The notes beneath the pieces are model-generated. The model ran no database searches and was not told the DNA's origin. It saw nothing but the letters and a program-made list of their open reading frames with translations. Below are positions 33,484 through 42,723 of a DNA stretch of 64,000 bases, piece by piece; the first letter of the stretch is position 1, and the number at the start of each line of letters is the position of its first letter. Source of the stretch: Firm-04 sp045628085 (lineage in GTDB: Bacteria > Bacillota > Clostridia > Oscillospirales > Ruminococcaceae); assembly GCA_045628085.1 (NCBI GenBank), contig JAZQOZ010000106.1, positions 24,540 to 88,539 of the forward strand, read 5' to 3'. The position numbers and the translations under genes are program-made.

Positions 33484-35829
33484 TTACTCAATTTCCAGTG
33501 CGATATATGCCGTATTCGGGTGAACCACAAGATTCTCGTCCAGACGGACAGAGAAATCTACAAGCTGCTCCGGCGATGCCTCATACACATCGCCCTCTTT
33601 GCCTGCAATGCAGTCCTCGGTAAATACGCCCGTGATCTTGTCTTCTTCTGTCTTTACAGTTTTCATCCATACCGTGTCTTCGTCATCCTCAGTTTCAACA
33701 TTCACGCAAACATAGGCATTTTCCGGCATTTTTTCAAACAGTTCCGCAAAGATGCCGTAGCGTTCCTGCGCAAGCGCGGCGACCTTACGGTTTGTCGCAA
33801 TGTAGCTGCCGTAGCGGAACATCTCAAATTCTGCATCGGTGATCGCATCCAGACGTTTCCGGCGAAGTGAACCGTCCTGTGCCTCTCCGTCATAGAGATA
33901 CAGCACAGCATCGTCATCCAGATCGGCTGCATCCTCTCCGAGCATCTCCATCCGCAGCGTCATGCCGCCTGCATTTTCTGCCGGATAATCCGCCATTGCC
34001 TCGGAAGCCGGCACCCATGTACACAGCACCGCAGAACCGTCACTTTTGCGCACCACCTCAAACGATTCCTTTGCATCGCTCATTTCGCCGCGCAGAAGAA
34101 TGCGCTCGACTGCAAAGCAGAGCATATCACAATAGCGCGGAAAATTCTGCTTTGTTGCGTCAAGGATCTCGATCTCACGAATGCCGCAGCAGCGCAGTCC
34201 CTCTGTACGGATCCAGAGTGCATCAGAATCCGGGCCGCCGTGGATTTCCAGATTATAAAGATAATCCACAAGCGGCGGCACATCGCTTTGCGCTTCCATC
34301 ACGACCCAGCCTGCCGGCAGCAGCTTTCTGCGCGAATAATCCAGAAAAGCGACTGCTTCCGGGAACAGCAGATTCATCAGCTTCAACTGGAAGTGCAGCG
34401 CAAGATCCGGCTGCTTCTCCTCAAACAGTATCACGCACATTGCAACGCCCTCTGCATTTTCGATCGTTTCCGCAAGGCTGTCCGGAATCGGGCTTGCCGG
34501 TCGGAAATCCTCAACGGGCGGCACCGGCTGACATACAAGCATCACCGGATAAATATCATCCGTACCGTTTTCTGTGATCTGGAATTCAAGCAAGCCCTGC
34601 TCAGGCTCAGTCTTTGAGAGGACAACTGCAAATCTGCCGTCATTTTCAAGTGCTTTTGTAACGCTTTCAATGGTCAGCGTATCCGGCAATGTCGAACAGA
34701 CTGCACCGATCACAGACGTTGTCTGCTCCGTATCGCCGTGAATGTAATCCGCCGCATTTTCATCGTATTCCGGATCTTCGGCATTCAGTCTGTCCATATA
34801 CATGGAATTGCCGTTGCGGGCATCGAATTTCTCGGCAAGCGACTTCGCTTCTTCATAGAAATAATCGCGGAGCTGCTTCGTATCATAAGAACATTCTGCA
34901 TTCCAGAGTGGAAATTCCTGCGGCAGAATGATACTGACTGTTTCCATCTGCATATACGCAAACAGACGATACGCACCCATAGCAAACTGCATCCGTTCCA
35001 AATGATTACGGCTGTTCAGATAATTGCGCAGTTCACGGCGGAAGATCGTTGCACCGGTCTGACGGTCAACGATGCTGTAAATATGCATCAGTATTCCGTT
35101 CAGTGCAAGCATATCCATACGATTCCGCGTCATCGGATAAAGCCGCTTTGCCAGCTTACGCGCATCACCGAGATCGTTTTTCCGGATATCGTATTCGATC
35201 CATTCGGCATAGGTTGCTTCCGGCACGTATCCGCATTTCAGCTCGCCGGAAAAGATCCTTTTTCCGAGTTCTCTCGCACGCTCCGGCTGATCGAGCATCA
35301 GCGCGGTCTTGACATCATGTGAAGCTTCACAGGCGGTGCAGTCTTTCATATCATCCACCGGATAATCGCGGTATTTGCCGTATTCTTCCGCAGGCAGCGG
35401 ATGACCGGTCACTCTTGAAACAGTTTCCCGAAAATAATAATAGGTTCTGAGAGAGCGTCCGGCAGACTCCAGCCGTTTCCGGAAATCCTCCAGAAATGCA
35501 TAGAGCTGCTGAAGCGGTATATGATAAAAATCCAGTGCATTGTCGATCATATACTTATAGCTCCACATCAGATCGTGGAAACACTCGTCATCCGCCTGCA
35601 ATTCCTCATTTCCGTCATAAATCGCAGCCAGTTCAGGAAACAGGATCATCGAATCCACTTCATCGCTTTCAAAAGTCGATTCCTTCAGCGCAATTTTCCG
35701 GAATGCAAAGCGCCATTCATCATTTCCTGCTTCATCAGCAGCCTGAATCGCCTTTTTGATCGCACGCAGGCGCGGCGCACCATGTTCCAATTCCTGATAT
35801 TCTGCAATATATTTTTCTGCATCAAACAT
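33484..35829 (-). CDS. Large hypothetical protein (DUF4026/DUF2314-like C-terminal half)
   Basis: A 781-residue cytoplasmic protein of unknown function. The N-terminal 330 residues are helical and repeat-like (FDAEKYIAEYQELEHGAPRL onward), perhaps TPR-type. The middle (about 395-640) resembles DUF4026. The C-terminal 130 residues, with ENAYVCVNVETEDDEDTVWM and KITGVFTEDCIAG, look like a DUF2314 domain. These domain names are from memory of the sequence patterns and need a profile search. No signal peptide is seen. The start at 35829 has GGAGG 8 nt upstream, and the gene overlaps the stop of the preceding 99-codon gene by 8 bp, so the two are coupled. Confidence 0.6.
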   Translation of the reverse strand: MFDAEKYIAEYQELEHGAPRLRAIKKAIQAADEAGNDEWRFAFRKIALKESTFESDEVDSMILFPELAAIYDGNEELQADDECFHDLMWSYKYMIDNALDFYHIPLQQLYAFLEDFRKRLESAGRSLRTYYYFRETVSRVTGHPLPAEEYGKYRDYPVDDMKDCTACEASHDVKTALMLDQPERARELGKRIFSGELKCGYVPEATYAEWIEYDIRKNDLGDARKLAKRLYPMTRNRMDMLALNGILMHIYSIVDRQTGATIFRRELRNYLNSRNHLERMQFAMGAYRLFAYMQMETVSIILPQEFPLWNAECSYDTKQLRDYFYEEAKSLAEKFDARNGNSMYMDRLNAEDPEYDENAADYIHGDTEQTTSVIGAVCSTLPDTLTIESVTKALENDGRFAVVLSKTEPEQGLLEFQITENGTDDIYPVMLVCQPVPPVEDFRPASPIPDSLAETIENAEGVAMCVILFEEKQPDLALHFQLKLMNLLFPEAVAFLDYSRRKLLPAGWVVMEAQSDVPPLVDYLYNLEIHGGPDSDALWIRTEGLRCCGIREIEILDATKQNFPRYCDMLCFAVERILLRGEMSDAKESFEVVRKSDGSAVLCTWVPASEAMADYPAENAGGMTLRMEMLGEDAADLDDDAVLYLYDGEAQDGSLRRKRLDAITDAEFEMFRYGSYIATNRKVAALAQERYGIFAELFEKMPENAYVCVNVETEDDEDTVWMKTVKTEEDKITGVFTEDCIAGKEGDVYEASPEQLVDFSVRLDENLVVHPNTAYIALEIE

Positions 35830-36121
35830 TGTCTGTTCCTCCGTTTTGGTTGATCGGTTTGTCATATTCTTCCTGTAAATAATCGAGCATCTGCTGAAAG
35901 CCCTCCTCCGAAACAGGATATTCGGCAGTTCCTTCGATCATGCCGCGTTCCTCAGCGATCTCAAAGCAGAGATCCTGCCGCCATACGGAAATATGCAGCA
36001 TTCCCTCTGACGGTTCAACACGGTAGCGCAGATGCTTCCGGCTGCCGGAATGCGTATTGCCGACTTCAAAATAAAACACCTTCGGGATATCAAATGCATT
36101 CCGCGGCTGATGCTCCTCCAT
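35822..36121 (-). CDS. Hypothetical protein, 99 aa
   Basis: A small soluble protein that I do not recognise. It has alternating strands and a helix (KVFYFEVGNTHSGSRKHLRY, LHISVWRQDLCFEIAEERGM) and a C-terminal helical part (GFQQMLDYLQEEYDKP). GGAGGG lies before the ATG. Its end overlaps the start of the large DUF4026-like gene by 8 bp, and the TerB-like gene lies 77 nt upstream, so the three probably work together. Possibly a partner or chaperone of the large protein, which is only inferred from coupling. Confidence 0.65.
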   Translation of the reverse strand: MEEHQPRNAFDIPKVFYFEVGNTHSGSRKHLRYRVEPSEGMLHISVWRQDLCFEIAEERGMIEGTAEYPVSEEGFQQMLDYLQEEYDKPINQNGGTDNV

Positions 36122-36152
36122 GATCTATGCCCTCCTGACGATGATACAGCTT

Positions 36153-36175
36153 GCCCCCGCTTAATTTGCGGGGGC
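36153..36175. repeat. Strong hairpin between the TerB-like and 99-aa genes
   Basis: Perfect 8-bp G:C arms, GCCCCCGC and GCGGGGGC, enclose TTAATTT. No T-run follows on either strand, so it is more likely a processing or attenuation hairpin within the operon than a terminator. Confidence 0.55.
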
Positions 36176-36198
36176 AGCGGTGATAAAATGAATGGTTA

Positions 36199-36633
36199 TC
36201 AGTTCTCGACCTTGATCGGTGAGGGATCCGCACTGAGTACATTCTCGATCTCTGCATAAACGCCGAACAGATCGCGTGCGCAGACCTCCAGTTTATGACA
36301 GATATGCGCATCCAGTTCGAGTGCCTCACGCAGTTCATTCAAAGCTCTGCGCTCAGAAGGATCTTCAAACTCATCGCAGATCGCAAAGGTATAAAGCTCC
36401 ATATAAACCTTGCGCTTGCTGACTTCATTGAGCTGTGCCATCGTATCACGCGCAGCCGCCGCAGCCGCCGCATCATAGGTAAAGCCCGGCACACCGAGCG
36501 CAACTGCATATTCTGTCAGCAGTGCATCCTCCTCAGCGGTAATAATACCGTCCTCCTCGATCATTTCAGAAGCAAGCGTCAGAAATGCCTCTGCTTCAAT
36601 GCGTTCAAATTCGTGTAAAAACAGCACGATCAT
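36199..36633 (-). CDS. TerB-like tellurite-resistance-domain protein
   Basis: A 144-residue all-helical protein resembling the TerB/DjlA-type metal-binding fold. The pattern FLTLASEMIEEDGIITAEED resembles the acidic loop 'ADG.I...E' of TerB domains, and further acidic helices follow (YTFAICDEFEDPSERRALNE). No membrane segment is seen. AAAGGATGGG precedes the ATG. It is first in a three-gene minus-strand set with the 99-aa and DUF4026-like genes. No other ter gene is present, so a role in tellurite resistance is not implied. Confidence 0.6.
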   Translation of the reverse strand: MIVLFLHEFERIEAEAFLTLASEMIEEDGIITAEEDALLTEYAVALGVPGFTYDAAAAAAARDTMAQLNEVSKRKVYMELYTFAICDEFEDPSERRALNELREALELDAHICHKLEVCARDLFGVYAEIENVLSADPSPIKVEN

Positions 36634-36745
36634 CCCATCCTTTCGTTTCAGGCTTCATCAAAGGCAAATGCCTTATCCACAGTATACCATACTTCCGGAA
36701 AAAATGCAAGCAAATTCTGCCGCAGCAAAAAAACAGACAGAAAAA

Positions 36746-36784
36746 ATGCCGTCACCATTCCGAAAAACGGAACAGCGGCGGCAT
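36746..36784 (-). terminator. Intrinsic terminator of the leucine-rich-repeat gene
   Basis: Nested arms, ATGCCG/CGGCAT and inside TTCCG/CGGAA, are followed on the minus strand by TTTTTTCT. Confidence 0.8.
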
Positions 36785-36799
36785 CTGCTGCTGACTGCA

Positions 36800-37936
36800 T
36801 TACGGGGCATCAGGAGCTTTCGGATTCTTGGTGATCTCATACCAGCTCGGCTTATTGCCGGACATTGCTTCTACATAATAATTCAGAACAAGCTGTGCAT
36901 CGCCGGAATCAATGTCGCCGTCACCGTTTGCATCGCAGAATTCGCCATAGTCATTCACAGGCTGCGGTGCAGGCTTTTCGCCGATAGACTTGAACTCGAC
37001 ACCGCAGTTCGAGCCGTTCATACTCATTCTGTTCACATAGTATTCCTCTGCGGTACTGCCCTCATAACCATAGATGATCAGCGGCTTTTCCGCAGTACCT
37101 GCCAGATTGCCCAATTTGCAGTCCGGATTTTCGATCGTGACAGATTCCAGATTATTGCAGCCGCTGAAAATCTGTGAAGCTTCGATCGAGGTAACACTTT
37201 TCGGGAATGTGACCTCTGTCAGCGAAGTACAGCCATAAAATGCCTTGCTGCTGATTTTCTTCACACCGTCGCCGATCTTCACGGATGCAAGCGCCGTGCA
37301 GCCGGAAAAAGCACTGTCCGGTATCTCGGTCACACTGCCGGGGATCTCAATGGATTTCAGTGATTCGCATCCGCTGAACACATAGCTTCCGAGCGTGGAT
37401 ACGCTTTCAGGCAGATCAATGCTGCTCAGGCGAACACATTTCTGAAAAGCGTTGCTGCCGATCTCGGAGAGATTCTCCGGCAGCTTGATTTTTTCAAGGA
37501 CAGAACAGCTCGAAAATGCCAAAGCGGGCAGGCTGATAAGCGAGCCTTCAAACGTCACCGTTTTCAGATTCTTTTTCGACTCACAAAACTGTCTCGGCAG
37601 AACGGTGATGCTTGCCGGAATCGTCAGCCCCGTGATATTCTCGCAGGAATAATAAAAGATGTCGTTGACTTTTTTGACAGGCAGTGTTGTCACGCCGTCT
37701 GCAAGCGTAATGCTCGCCGGCATCGCAACATCTCCCTGGACAAACTCATTGCCGCCGGTAATCTCACAATAATCATCATAGGCATAAAATTTCCATCCGT
37801 CCGTCGTTATGCCGCTGGTTAACGCCTCTGCGTTCAATCCCTGCTGCTGTTCGATCTGACTGAATGCTGCTGCCGTGCCTGTGCCGAGCAGAATGCCTGC
37901 TGCAAGACTTGCTGAGATCAATGCTTTTCTTTTCAT
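36800..37936 (-). CDS. Secreted leucine-rich-repeat (BspA type) protein with half dockerin
   Basis: An exported 378-residue protein. A signal peptide (1-24) is followed by seven or so BspA-type LRR_5 repeats (about 75-300), with a core like LPENLSEIGSNAFQKCVRLS, IDLPESVSTLGSYVFSGCES and IEIPGSVTEIPDSAFSGCTA. A Pro-rich stretch then leads to one calcium-loop dockerin repeat (CDANGDGDIDSGDAQLVLNY, about 338-358). A normal dockerin has two such repeats; only one is present. GGAGG lies 7 nt before the ATG. Such repeats mediate binding to proteins or surfaces. The single repeat resembles the second half of the dockerin in the peptidase-like gene at 39996. Confidence 0.85.
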   Translation of the reverse strand: MKRKALISASLAAGILLGTGTAAAFSQIEQQQGLNAEALTSGITTDGWKFYAYDDYCEITGGNEFVQGDVAMPASITLADGVTTLPVKKVNDIFYYSCENITGLTIPASITVLPRQFCESKKNLKTVTFEGSLISLPALAFSSCSVLEKIKLPENLSEIGSNAFQKCVRLSSIDLPESVSTLGSYVFSGCESLKSIEIPGSVTEIPDSAFSGCTALASVKIGDGVKKISSKAFYGCTSLTEVTFPKSVTSIEASQIFSGCNNLESVTIENPDCKLGNLAGTAEKPLIIYGYEGSTAEEYYVNRMSMNGSNCGVEFKSIGEKPAPQPVNDYGEFCDANGDGDIDSGDAQLVLNYYVEAMSGNKPSWYEITKNPKAPDAP

Positions 37937-38023
37937 GATCGTACCTCCGTTCATTTATATAAGGATTTATAACATCATATTATACCATGTATTGCAAGAT
38001 AAATCAAGTTTTTATTCTGTTTT

Positions 38024-39901
38024 TTACGATTCTGCTGTATTTTCTGCGCTATACGCGCTGTATGCGGCGATTTCCTGCAAAAACGCTTCACCGTATTTCT
38101 CCATTTTATATTTGCCGACACCGGATATCGCAAGCATTTCTTCTGCATTCGCAGGGCGCTTATTGCACATATCGCGCAAGGTCGCATCCGAAAATACAAT
38201 ATACGCCGGCACAAATTCCTTCGCCGCAAGCCGTTCACGCACACGCCGGAGTTTCTGGAACAGCGCCTCATCCACACCGTAATCCGGCATCGCGGCAAGC
38301 CGCTGTTCGCGCTGTGTCTGCCGGAAATCACGCTTCGGCAGTGACATCATCACCTGTTCCTGTCCGCGCAGAACAGCATTTGCATTTCCTGTCAGCGACA
38401 ATGTCGCATACTGACTGTTATCCATGCGCAGATAACCGCGTGAGACCAGAATATTGACCATGTGTTCCAGCTGCACGCGCGAAATATCGCTGAGCAGTCC
38501 GTATGTCGAAAGTGTCTGATATCCGGCTTCTTTCAGCGTCTTTGTATCCTTTCCCTGCAAAATATCACAAAGCATTTTGCTGCCGCAGTGTCTGCCGCGC
38601 TGTGCAACACGATACACGCAGGACAGGATCTTCTGCGCCGGAACAGTCGCATCCATTGTTTCGGATTCCGTAAGGCAGCTGCCGCAGTTTCCGCAGTGTG
38701 TCGGAGCTGATTCACCGAAATACCGCAGGATAAAATGCCGCAGGCAGTCCGTTGAACTGCAATACTGCACCATCGTATTCAGGCGGTCAAAATCGCGCTG
38801 ACGCAATACAGTCCGCTGTTCCGGTGTCAGCGTATCATTTTCCTGATCGCTGTTTTCGATCAGAAAAGTATTCGTCCGGATATCCTGCGGACTGTAGAGC
38901 AGTGTGCATTCTGCCGGCGTACCGTCTCTGCCGGCTCTGCCTGCCTCCTGATAATACGCCTCCATGCTTTTCGGCATATTATAGTGTATCACAAATGATA
39001 CATTGGATTTGTCGATGCCCATGCCGAACGCATTGGTCGCTGTCATGATCTGCACTTCATCGCGCAGAAATTTCTCCTGATTGGATGCACGTTCCTCCGC
39101 AGACAATCCTGCATGATACCGCACCGCAGGGATACCGTCTGCGCAGAGCTTTGAACAGATCTCCTCCGTCAGCCGCCGCGAAATACAATATATGATCCCG
39201 CTTTTATTCTGATTACGCCGGATGATTTGCAGCAGTGCATCATATTTCTTTGCAGGACGCTCTACGATCCAGCGCAGATTCTTCCTGTCAAATCCGGTAA
39301 CAAGCTCAACCGGATCATGCAGATCAAGCAGACGTTTGATATCCTCCCGAACGGTCTGCGTTGCCGTTGCCGTAAATGCCGCAACGACCGGTCTGCGCGG
39401 CAGTTCCGCCAGAAATTCGGTGATACGCAGATAGCTCGGACGGAAATCCTGTCCCCATTGCGAAAGGCAGTGTGCTTCATCCACGGCGACCATTGTGACC
39501 GCAGCGGAATCCGTCAGCGCAAGAAACGCATCCGTCAGCAGACGCTCCGGTGCAGCATAAAGCAATCGGACTTCCCCGTGCCGCACCGCATCCAGTGCGG
39601 CAAAATAAGATGCCTGATCCTGATTGCTGTGCAGACAGACCGCCGGTATGCCGGCATTCCGAAGTGCCGCCACCTGATCCTGCATCAGAGAGATCAGCGG
39701 CGATACAACGATCGTCAATCCCGGCATGAGCATGGCCGGCACCTGATAACAGATTGATTTTCCTGCACCCGTCGGCATAATGCCGAGCACATCGCCGCCG
39801 GAAAGGATCTGCCGGATCAGCGTTTCCTGCCCCTCACGAAACTGTTCATAGCCGAAATACTCTTTCAGGATCGCGTGCGGTGTTTTCGGCACATTCTGCA
39901 T
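38024..39901 (-). CDS. recQ: ATP-dependent DNA helicase RecQ
   Basis: A 3'-5' DNA helicase for recombination and repair, 625 residues. Seen are Walker A GIMPTGAGKSICYQVPAML, the DEAH box VAVDEAHCLSQWGQDFRPSY (with the RecQ-specific aromatic loop), helicase motif VI in EAGRAGRDGTPAECTLLY, the zinc-binding cysteines (CLRHFILRYFGE, HCGNCGSCL), a winged-helix RQC domain (about 410-505) and a C-terminal HRDC domain (LFQKLRRVRERLAAKEFVPA). All standard RecQ domains are present. The ATG at 39901 is used since AAAAGGAG lies 9 nt upstream. Confidence 0.96.
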   Translation of the reverse strand: MQNVPKTPHAILKEYFGYEQFREGQETLIRQILSGGDVLGIMPTGAGKSICYQVPAMLMPGLTIVVSPLISLMQDQVAALRNAGIPAVCLHSNQDQASYFAALDAVRHGEVRLLYAAPERLLTDAFLALTDSAAVTMVAVDEAHCLSQWGQDFRPSYLRITEFLAELPRRPVVAAFTATATQTVREDIKRLLDLHDPVELVTGFDRKNLRWIVERPAKKYDALLQIIRRNQNKSGIIYCISRRLTEEICSKLCADGIPAVRYHAGLSAEERASNQEKFLRDEVQIMTATNAFGMGIDKSNVSFVIHYNMPKSMEAYYQEAGRAGRDGTPAECTLLYSPQDIRTNTFLIENSDQENDTLTPEQRTVLRQRDFDRLNTMVQYCSSTDCLRHFILRYFGESAPTHCGNCGSCLTESETMDATVPAQKILSCVYRVAQRGRHCGSKMLCDILQGKDTKTLKEAGYQTLSTYGLLSDISRVQLEHMVNILVSRGYLRMDNSQYATLSLTGNANAVLRGQEQVMMSLPKRDFRQTQREQRLAAMPDYGVDEALFQKLRRVRERLAAKEFVPAYIVFSDATLRDMCNKRPANAEEMLAISGVGKYKMEKYGEAFLQEIAAYSAYSAENTAES

Positions 39902-39935
39902 ATAAGCTGACTCCTTTTCTTCATCTTCACACGAC

Positions 39936-39972
39936 AAAATCGCCTGACGCAGATCTCCGCGCAGGCGATTTT
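39936..39972 (-). terminator. Intrinsic terminator of the dockerin peptidase gene
   Basis: Perfect 11-base arms, AAAATCGCCTG and CAGGCGATTTT, separated by 15 nt. They lie between the peptidase-like gene and recQ. Confidence 0.75.
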
Positions 39973-39995
39973 ACATATTCGTATGTCTGATTTAC

Positions 39996-41447
39996 TTACA
40001 TTTCACTGCGGAGCTGTTCCCATGCTTCCTTTGCAGAAAGTCCGGTCTCCGTAATAGCTGTATTGACATAATATTGCAGGATAAGCTGTGCATCGGCAAG
40101 ATCGACACTGCCGCTGAAATCCACATCTGCGAGTGCAAGCGGAAGCAGCGCAAGCGGATCATTTTCATCCAGACTCATCGTGCTGTCAACATAGGCATTC
40201 ATCACGACAAATGCATCAAGCACATCGGTCATGCCGTCCTCATTGACATCGCCGAGCTTTTCCCAGTCTACGGCATCGACATTTACGACAAATTCCAGAT
40301 GTTCATTTTCATTCTCCGCCGTTACCACTGCGGAACCGTTATTTTTAGTGATCGCAATGCCGTCCCAGATCAGGAACACGATCTCCGGATCACTGGAGCT
40401 CCATGTATACTGCTCTGCATTCGGAACCGGCATAAATACCGGTGCATCGAGTTTGTTCGCATAAATGACTTCTGCATCATCCGTTTCGGCAGGTTCACTC
40501 ACCGGCATTGTTGTAACCATCGGTGTTGTTGCAGATGTTTTGGCGGCAGTTGTCGCAGCAGTTGTCGCCGCGGTTGTTGCAGCGGCAGCCGTTGTAGTTG
40601 TTGCAGCCGTTGTTGTTGCGGCGGTCGTTGTCGTGGCAGTCGTGGTAGTCGTGGTGGCAGTTGTGGTCGTTGTAGTAGTTGTAGTAGTTGTTGTGGCTGT
40701 TGTTTCCGGAACCGTATCAAGCTCCGGCATCGTGCCGTTTCCTTCGCTGAAATACATTCCGTACTGCGAAGCATAAAACGCTTCAGACGGCTGGATCACC
40801 TGACATACGCCGCGCGATCTGCCGGTCGTAAAACGGTCATTGAAAGCATCATACGTCAGCGTATTCAGTTCGATCGCGCCTGCGCCGTTTGCATTGCCTT
40901 CCAGAACAGTGACCGTCGTATCGGTATAGCCGAGCAGGATCATGGAATGTCCTGCGCTGCCGTTAAAGCTGAGATCAGAATTGACAGTTGTCCGAAGATA
41001 TGCGCCGGGCATCACTCGGTTTGCATACAGAATTTCCGGTGTGATCTCCCAGACACCGCCGAATACATCACGTACCTGTTCTGTATTTATGCCGCCGTTG
41101 CAGGGCATTGCGCCGAACAGCGTATAATACACGCCCTGTGCATAAATATAGCACTGCATTCCGCTCCAGCTGCCATAGCCGTTATTGACATAATAGGTCT
41201 GCCATGTATTCAGTGCAGAACCGATCGGCAGTGAGACCGGAACAGTCAGATACGAGTCGGCAAAAAGGCCGCAGTTACCGGCAAGGATCTCCTGAACCTT
41301 TGCCGAAAAGGAAGCGGATTCCGTATACTGCGTTCCTGCCGCAAAAACATACTCCGCGGACACACCGTATGACGGTGCGGCGATGATCCCCGGCAGCATA
41401 CAGCATGAAAGCGCCGCCGCAAGGATCCGTTTTAATTGTTCTCTCAT
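39996..41447 (-). CDS. Secreted dockerin protein with a cysteine-peptidase-like domain
   Basis: A 483-residue exported protein. A signal peptide (1-31) is followed by an N-terminal domain (about 35-225) with a papain/CHAP-like look: SWSGMQCYIYAQGVYYTLFG may hold the catalytic Cys and GSAGHSMILLGYTDTTVTVL the His, then VLEGNANG. A long Thr/Ala linker (about 246-310) follows, then a beta domain with SSSDPEIVFLIWDGIAITKN (Ig-like) and a full type I dockerin (GDVNEDGMTDVLDAFVVMNA, ADVDFSGSVDLADAQLILQY). The dockerin differs from that of the pectate lyase. Protease activity is an inference from the Cys/His arrangement. A consensus promoter lies about 195 nt upstream. Confidence 0.75.
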   Translation of the reverse strand: MREQLKRILAAALSCCMLPGIIAAPSYGVSAEYVFAAGTQYTESASFSAKVQEILAGNCGLFADSYLTVPVSLPIGSALNTWQTYYVNNGYGSWSGMQCYIYAQGVYYTLFGAMPCNGGINTEQVRDVFGGVWEITPEILYANRVMPGAYLRTTVNSDLSFNGSAGHSMILLGYTDTTVTVLEGNANGAGAIELNTLTYDAFNDRFTTGRSRGVCQVIQPSEAFYASQYGMYFSEGNGTMPELDTVPETTATTTTTTTTTTTTATTTTTTATTTTAATTTAATTTTAAAATTAATTAATTAAKTSATTPMVTTMPVSEPAETDDAEVIYANKLDAPVFMPVPNAEQYTWSSSDPEIVFLIWDGIAITKNNGSAVVTAENENEHLEFVVNVDAVDWEKLGDVNEDGMTDVLDAFVVMNAYVDSTMSLDENDPLALLPLALADVDFSGSVDLADAQLILQYYVNTAITETGLSAKEAWEQLRSEM

Positions 41448-41640
41448 GAGTCGGTTACCTTTCCTTTCCTCAGACGAGGGCAAATTTCGATAAGTGCAGG
41501 TGTTCCCGATCATTCCCTTATTCTGTTTCTTTTATTTTCCGAAAGAAGCGCCTTTGCAGGGGAAATTATATTACTGAATCGTTATTTTGATTTTTCTTTT
41601 TCTATTCAGGATACGCGCCCGTTTTCCGGAGCGCATTGTC

Positions 41641-41669
41641 ATTATAGCAGATTATTACAAATCTGTCAA
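41641..41669 (-). promoter_or_regulatory. Perfect sigma-A promoter of the dockerin peptidase gene
   Basis: TTGACA and TATAAT, both exact, are 17 nt apart on the minus strand. The leader runs about 187 nt (41448-41634). It is AT-rich in its first half, and I see no known riboswitch. The rest of the gap (41670-41922) shows only short chance frames. Confidence 0.75.
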
Positions 41670-41922
41670 GTATTGAAACCGATTTGACAACACACGTTTC
41701 CCTGAAAAAAGCGGTTCGGTTTTCGGCGATATTTCTTGATTTCGTCCTTATATTTGTGCATCTCCAACAAATCCAGAATCTGATTTTTTCGCAGTTTGCC
41801 GAAATAAATCGGCGCAAAAAGTAACAAATAGTTACAGATCGGTAACAAGATAATCCGGAATGAAGATACGATCAGACAGTATTTTTGCATGATTGCACAG
41901 TGATTTTTAACATTTCCGATAC

Positions 41923-42723
41923 TCAAAGCTGCCTGTTCAGTTCAAGCAGTCCGCTTGCTTCACACTGCCGGATCACATCCGGACTGTAGCCCTGATTCTC
42001 GATCGGGCAGGCGCAGTTCGCCGCAACATGAAGTACCGGTGCATCCCCTGCCGCTGTATGCTGCATAAATACTGTTTCAAACATCAGTGCGCCCCACGGA
42101 ATGTGGTAGCTGCTGCTGATGATCGCAGCCGAACAGATCTGCGGATGCTCCTGCCGTATGATCTCATAGGAATACAGCGCATTTTCTGCCGTTGTGCGGG
42201 AACGGTTCTCGATCATCAGACGCTTTTCGTCCAAGCCGTTTTTCAGCAGCCATTCACCCATCACTTCCCCCTCGGTCGCAGAGGGATTACGGCTTGCCGT
42301 TCCGCCGCCGGTACACAGCACATAGGCATCCGGATACTGTTCCGCGCATCGCTTTGCCGTTTTCAGCCGTTCGATCAGTTCATCCTGCATCGAACCGTCC
42401 GGATTCAGCGCGTACCCCAGAACGATCAGTACAAGCGAATCATCCTGCGGCAAATTCTCCGGCAGTGCCTTCACATTGACCTGCATCTCATTTTCTGCAT
42501 AGTCCCAGTAATCCAGAACATCTGTCCAGAGCGCATACTGATCGCTGTCGGCACGGTGCAGTTCTTCCTGAAGCTGCTGCACATTTTCATCATTCTGATC
42601 GCCGCATCGCCAGCATTCGACGATCATATCCGAAATGATCTGCTCTGCCGGACGCGATTTTCCGCATCCCGTCAGAAAAAAAACAGACAGCAATACAGCT
42701 GCCATCACCCTTATTCTCATCAA
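41923..42723 (-). CDS. DUF218 (YdcF/SanA-like) lipoprotein
   Basis: A 266-residue lipoprotein. The lipobox FLTGC puts the lipidated Cys near residue 20. The DUF218 domain (about 95-235) starts LVLIVLGYALNPDGSMQDEL and continues LCTGGGTASRNPSATEGEVM, MIENRSRTTAENALYSYEII and SSSYHIPWGALMFE. The family is linked to envelope processes such as vancomycin sensitivity (SanA) in other bacteria, but its reaction is unknown. A stretch of about 70 residues of unknown type lies between the lipobox and the domain. No clear terminator was found after it. Confidence 0.85.
   Translation of the reverse strand: MMRIRVMAAVLLSVFFLTGCGKSRPAEQIISDMIVECWRCGDQNDENVQQLQEELHRADSDQYALWTDVLDYWDYAENEMQVNVKALPENLPQDDSLVLIVLGYALNPDGSMQDELIERLKTAKRCAEQYPDAYVLCTGGGTASRNPSATEGEVMGEWLLKNGLDEKRLMIENRSRTTAENALYSYEIIRQEHPQICSAAIISSSYHIPWGALMFETVFMQHTAAGDAPVLHVAANCACPIENQGYSPDVIRQCEASGLLELNRQL

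Noticed and set aside
40465..40776. A long valine/alanine-rich frame on the plus strand
   Set aside because: It is the complement of the threonine-rich linker of the dockerin peptidase gene and has no start site.
41448..41634. A c-di-GMP riboswitch in the peptidase leader (GCAAAGGCGC)
   Set aside because: Only one short match. The second half and the conserved loop are missing.
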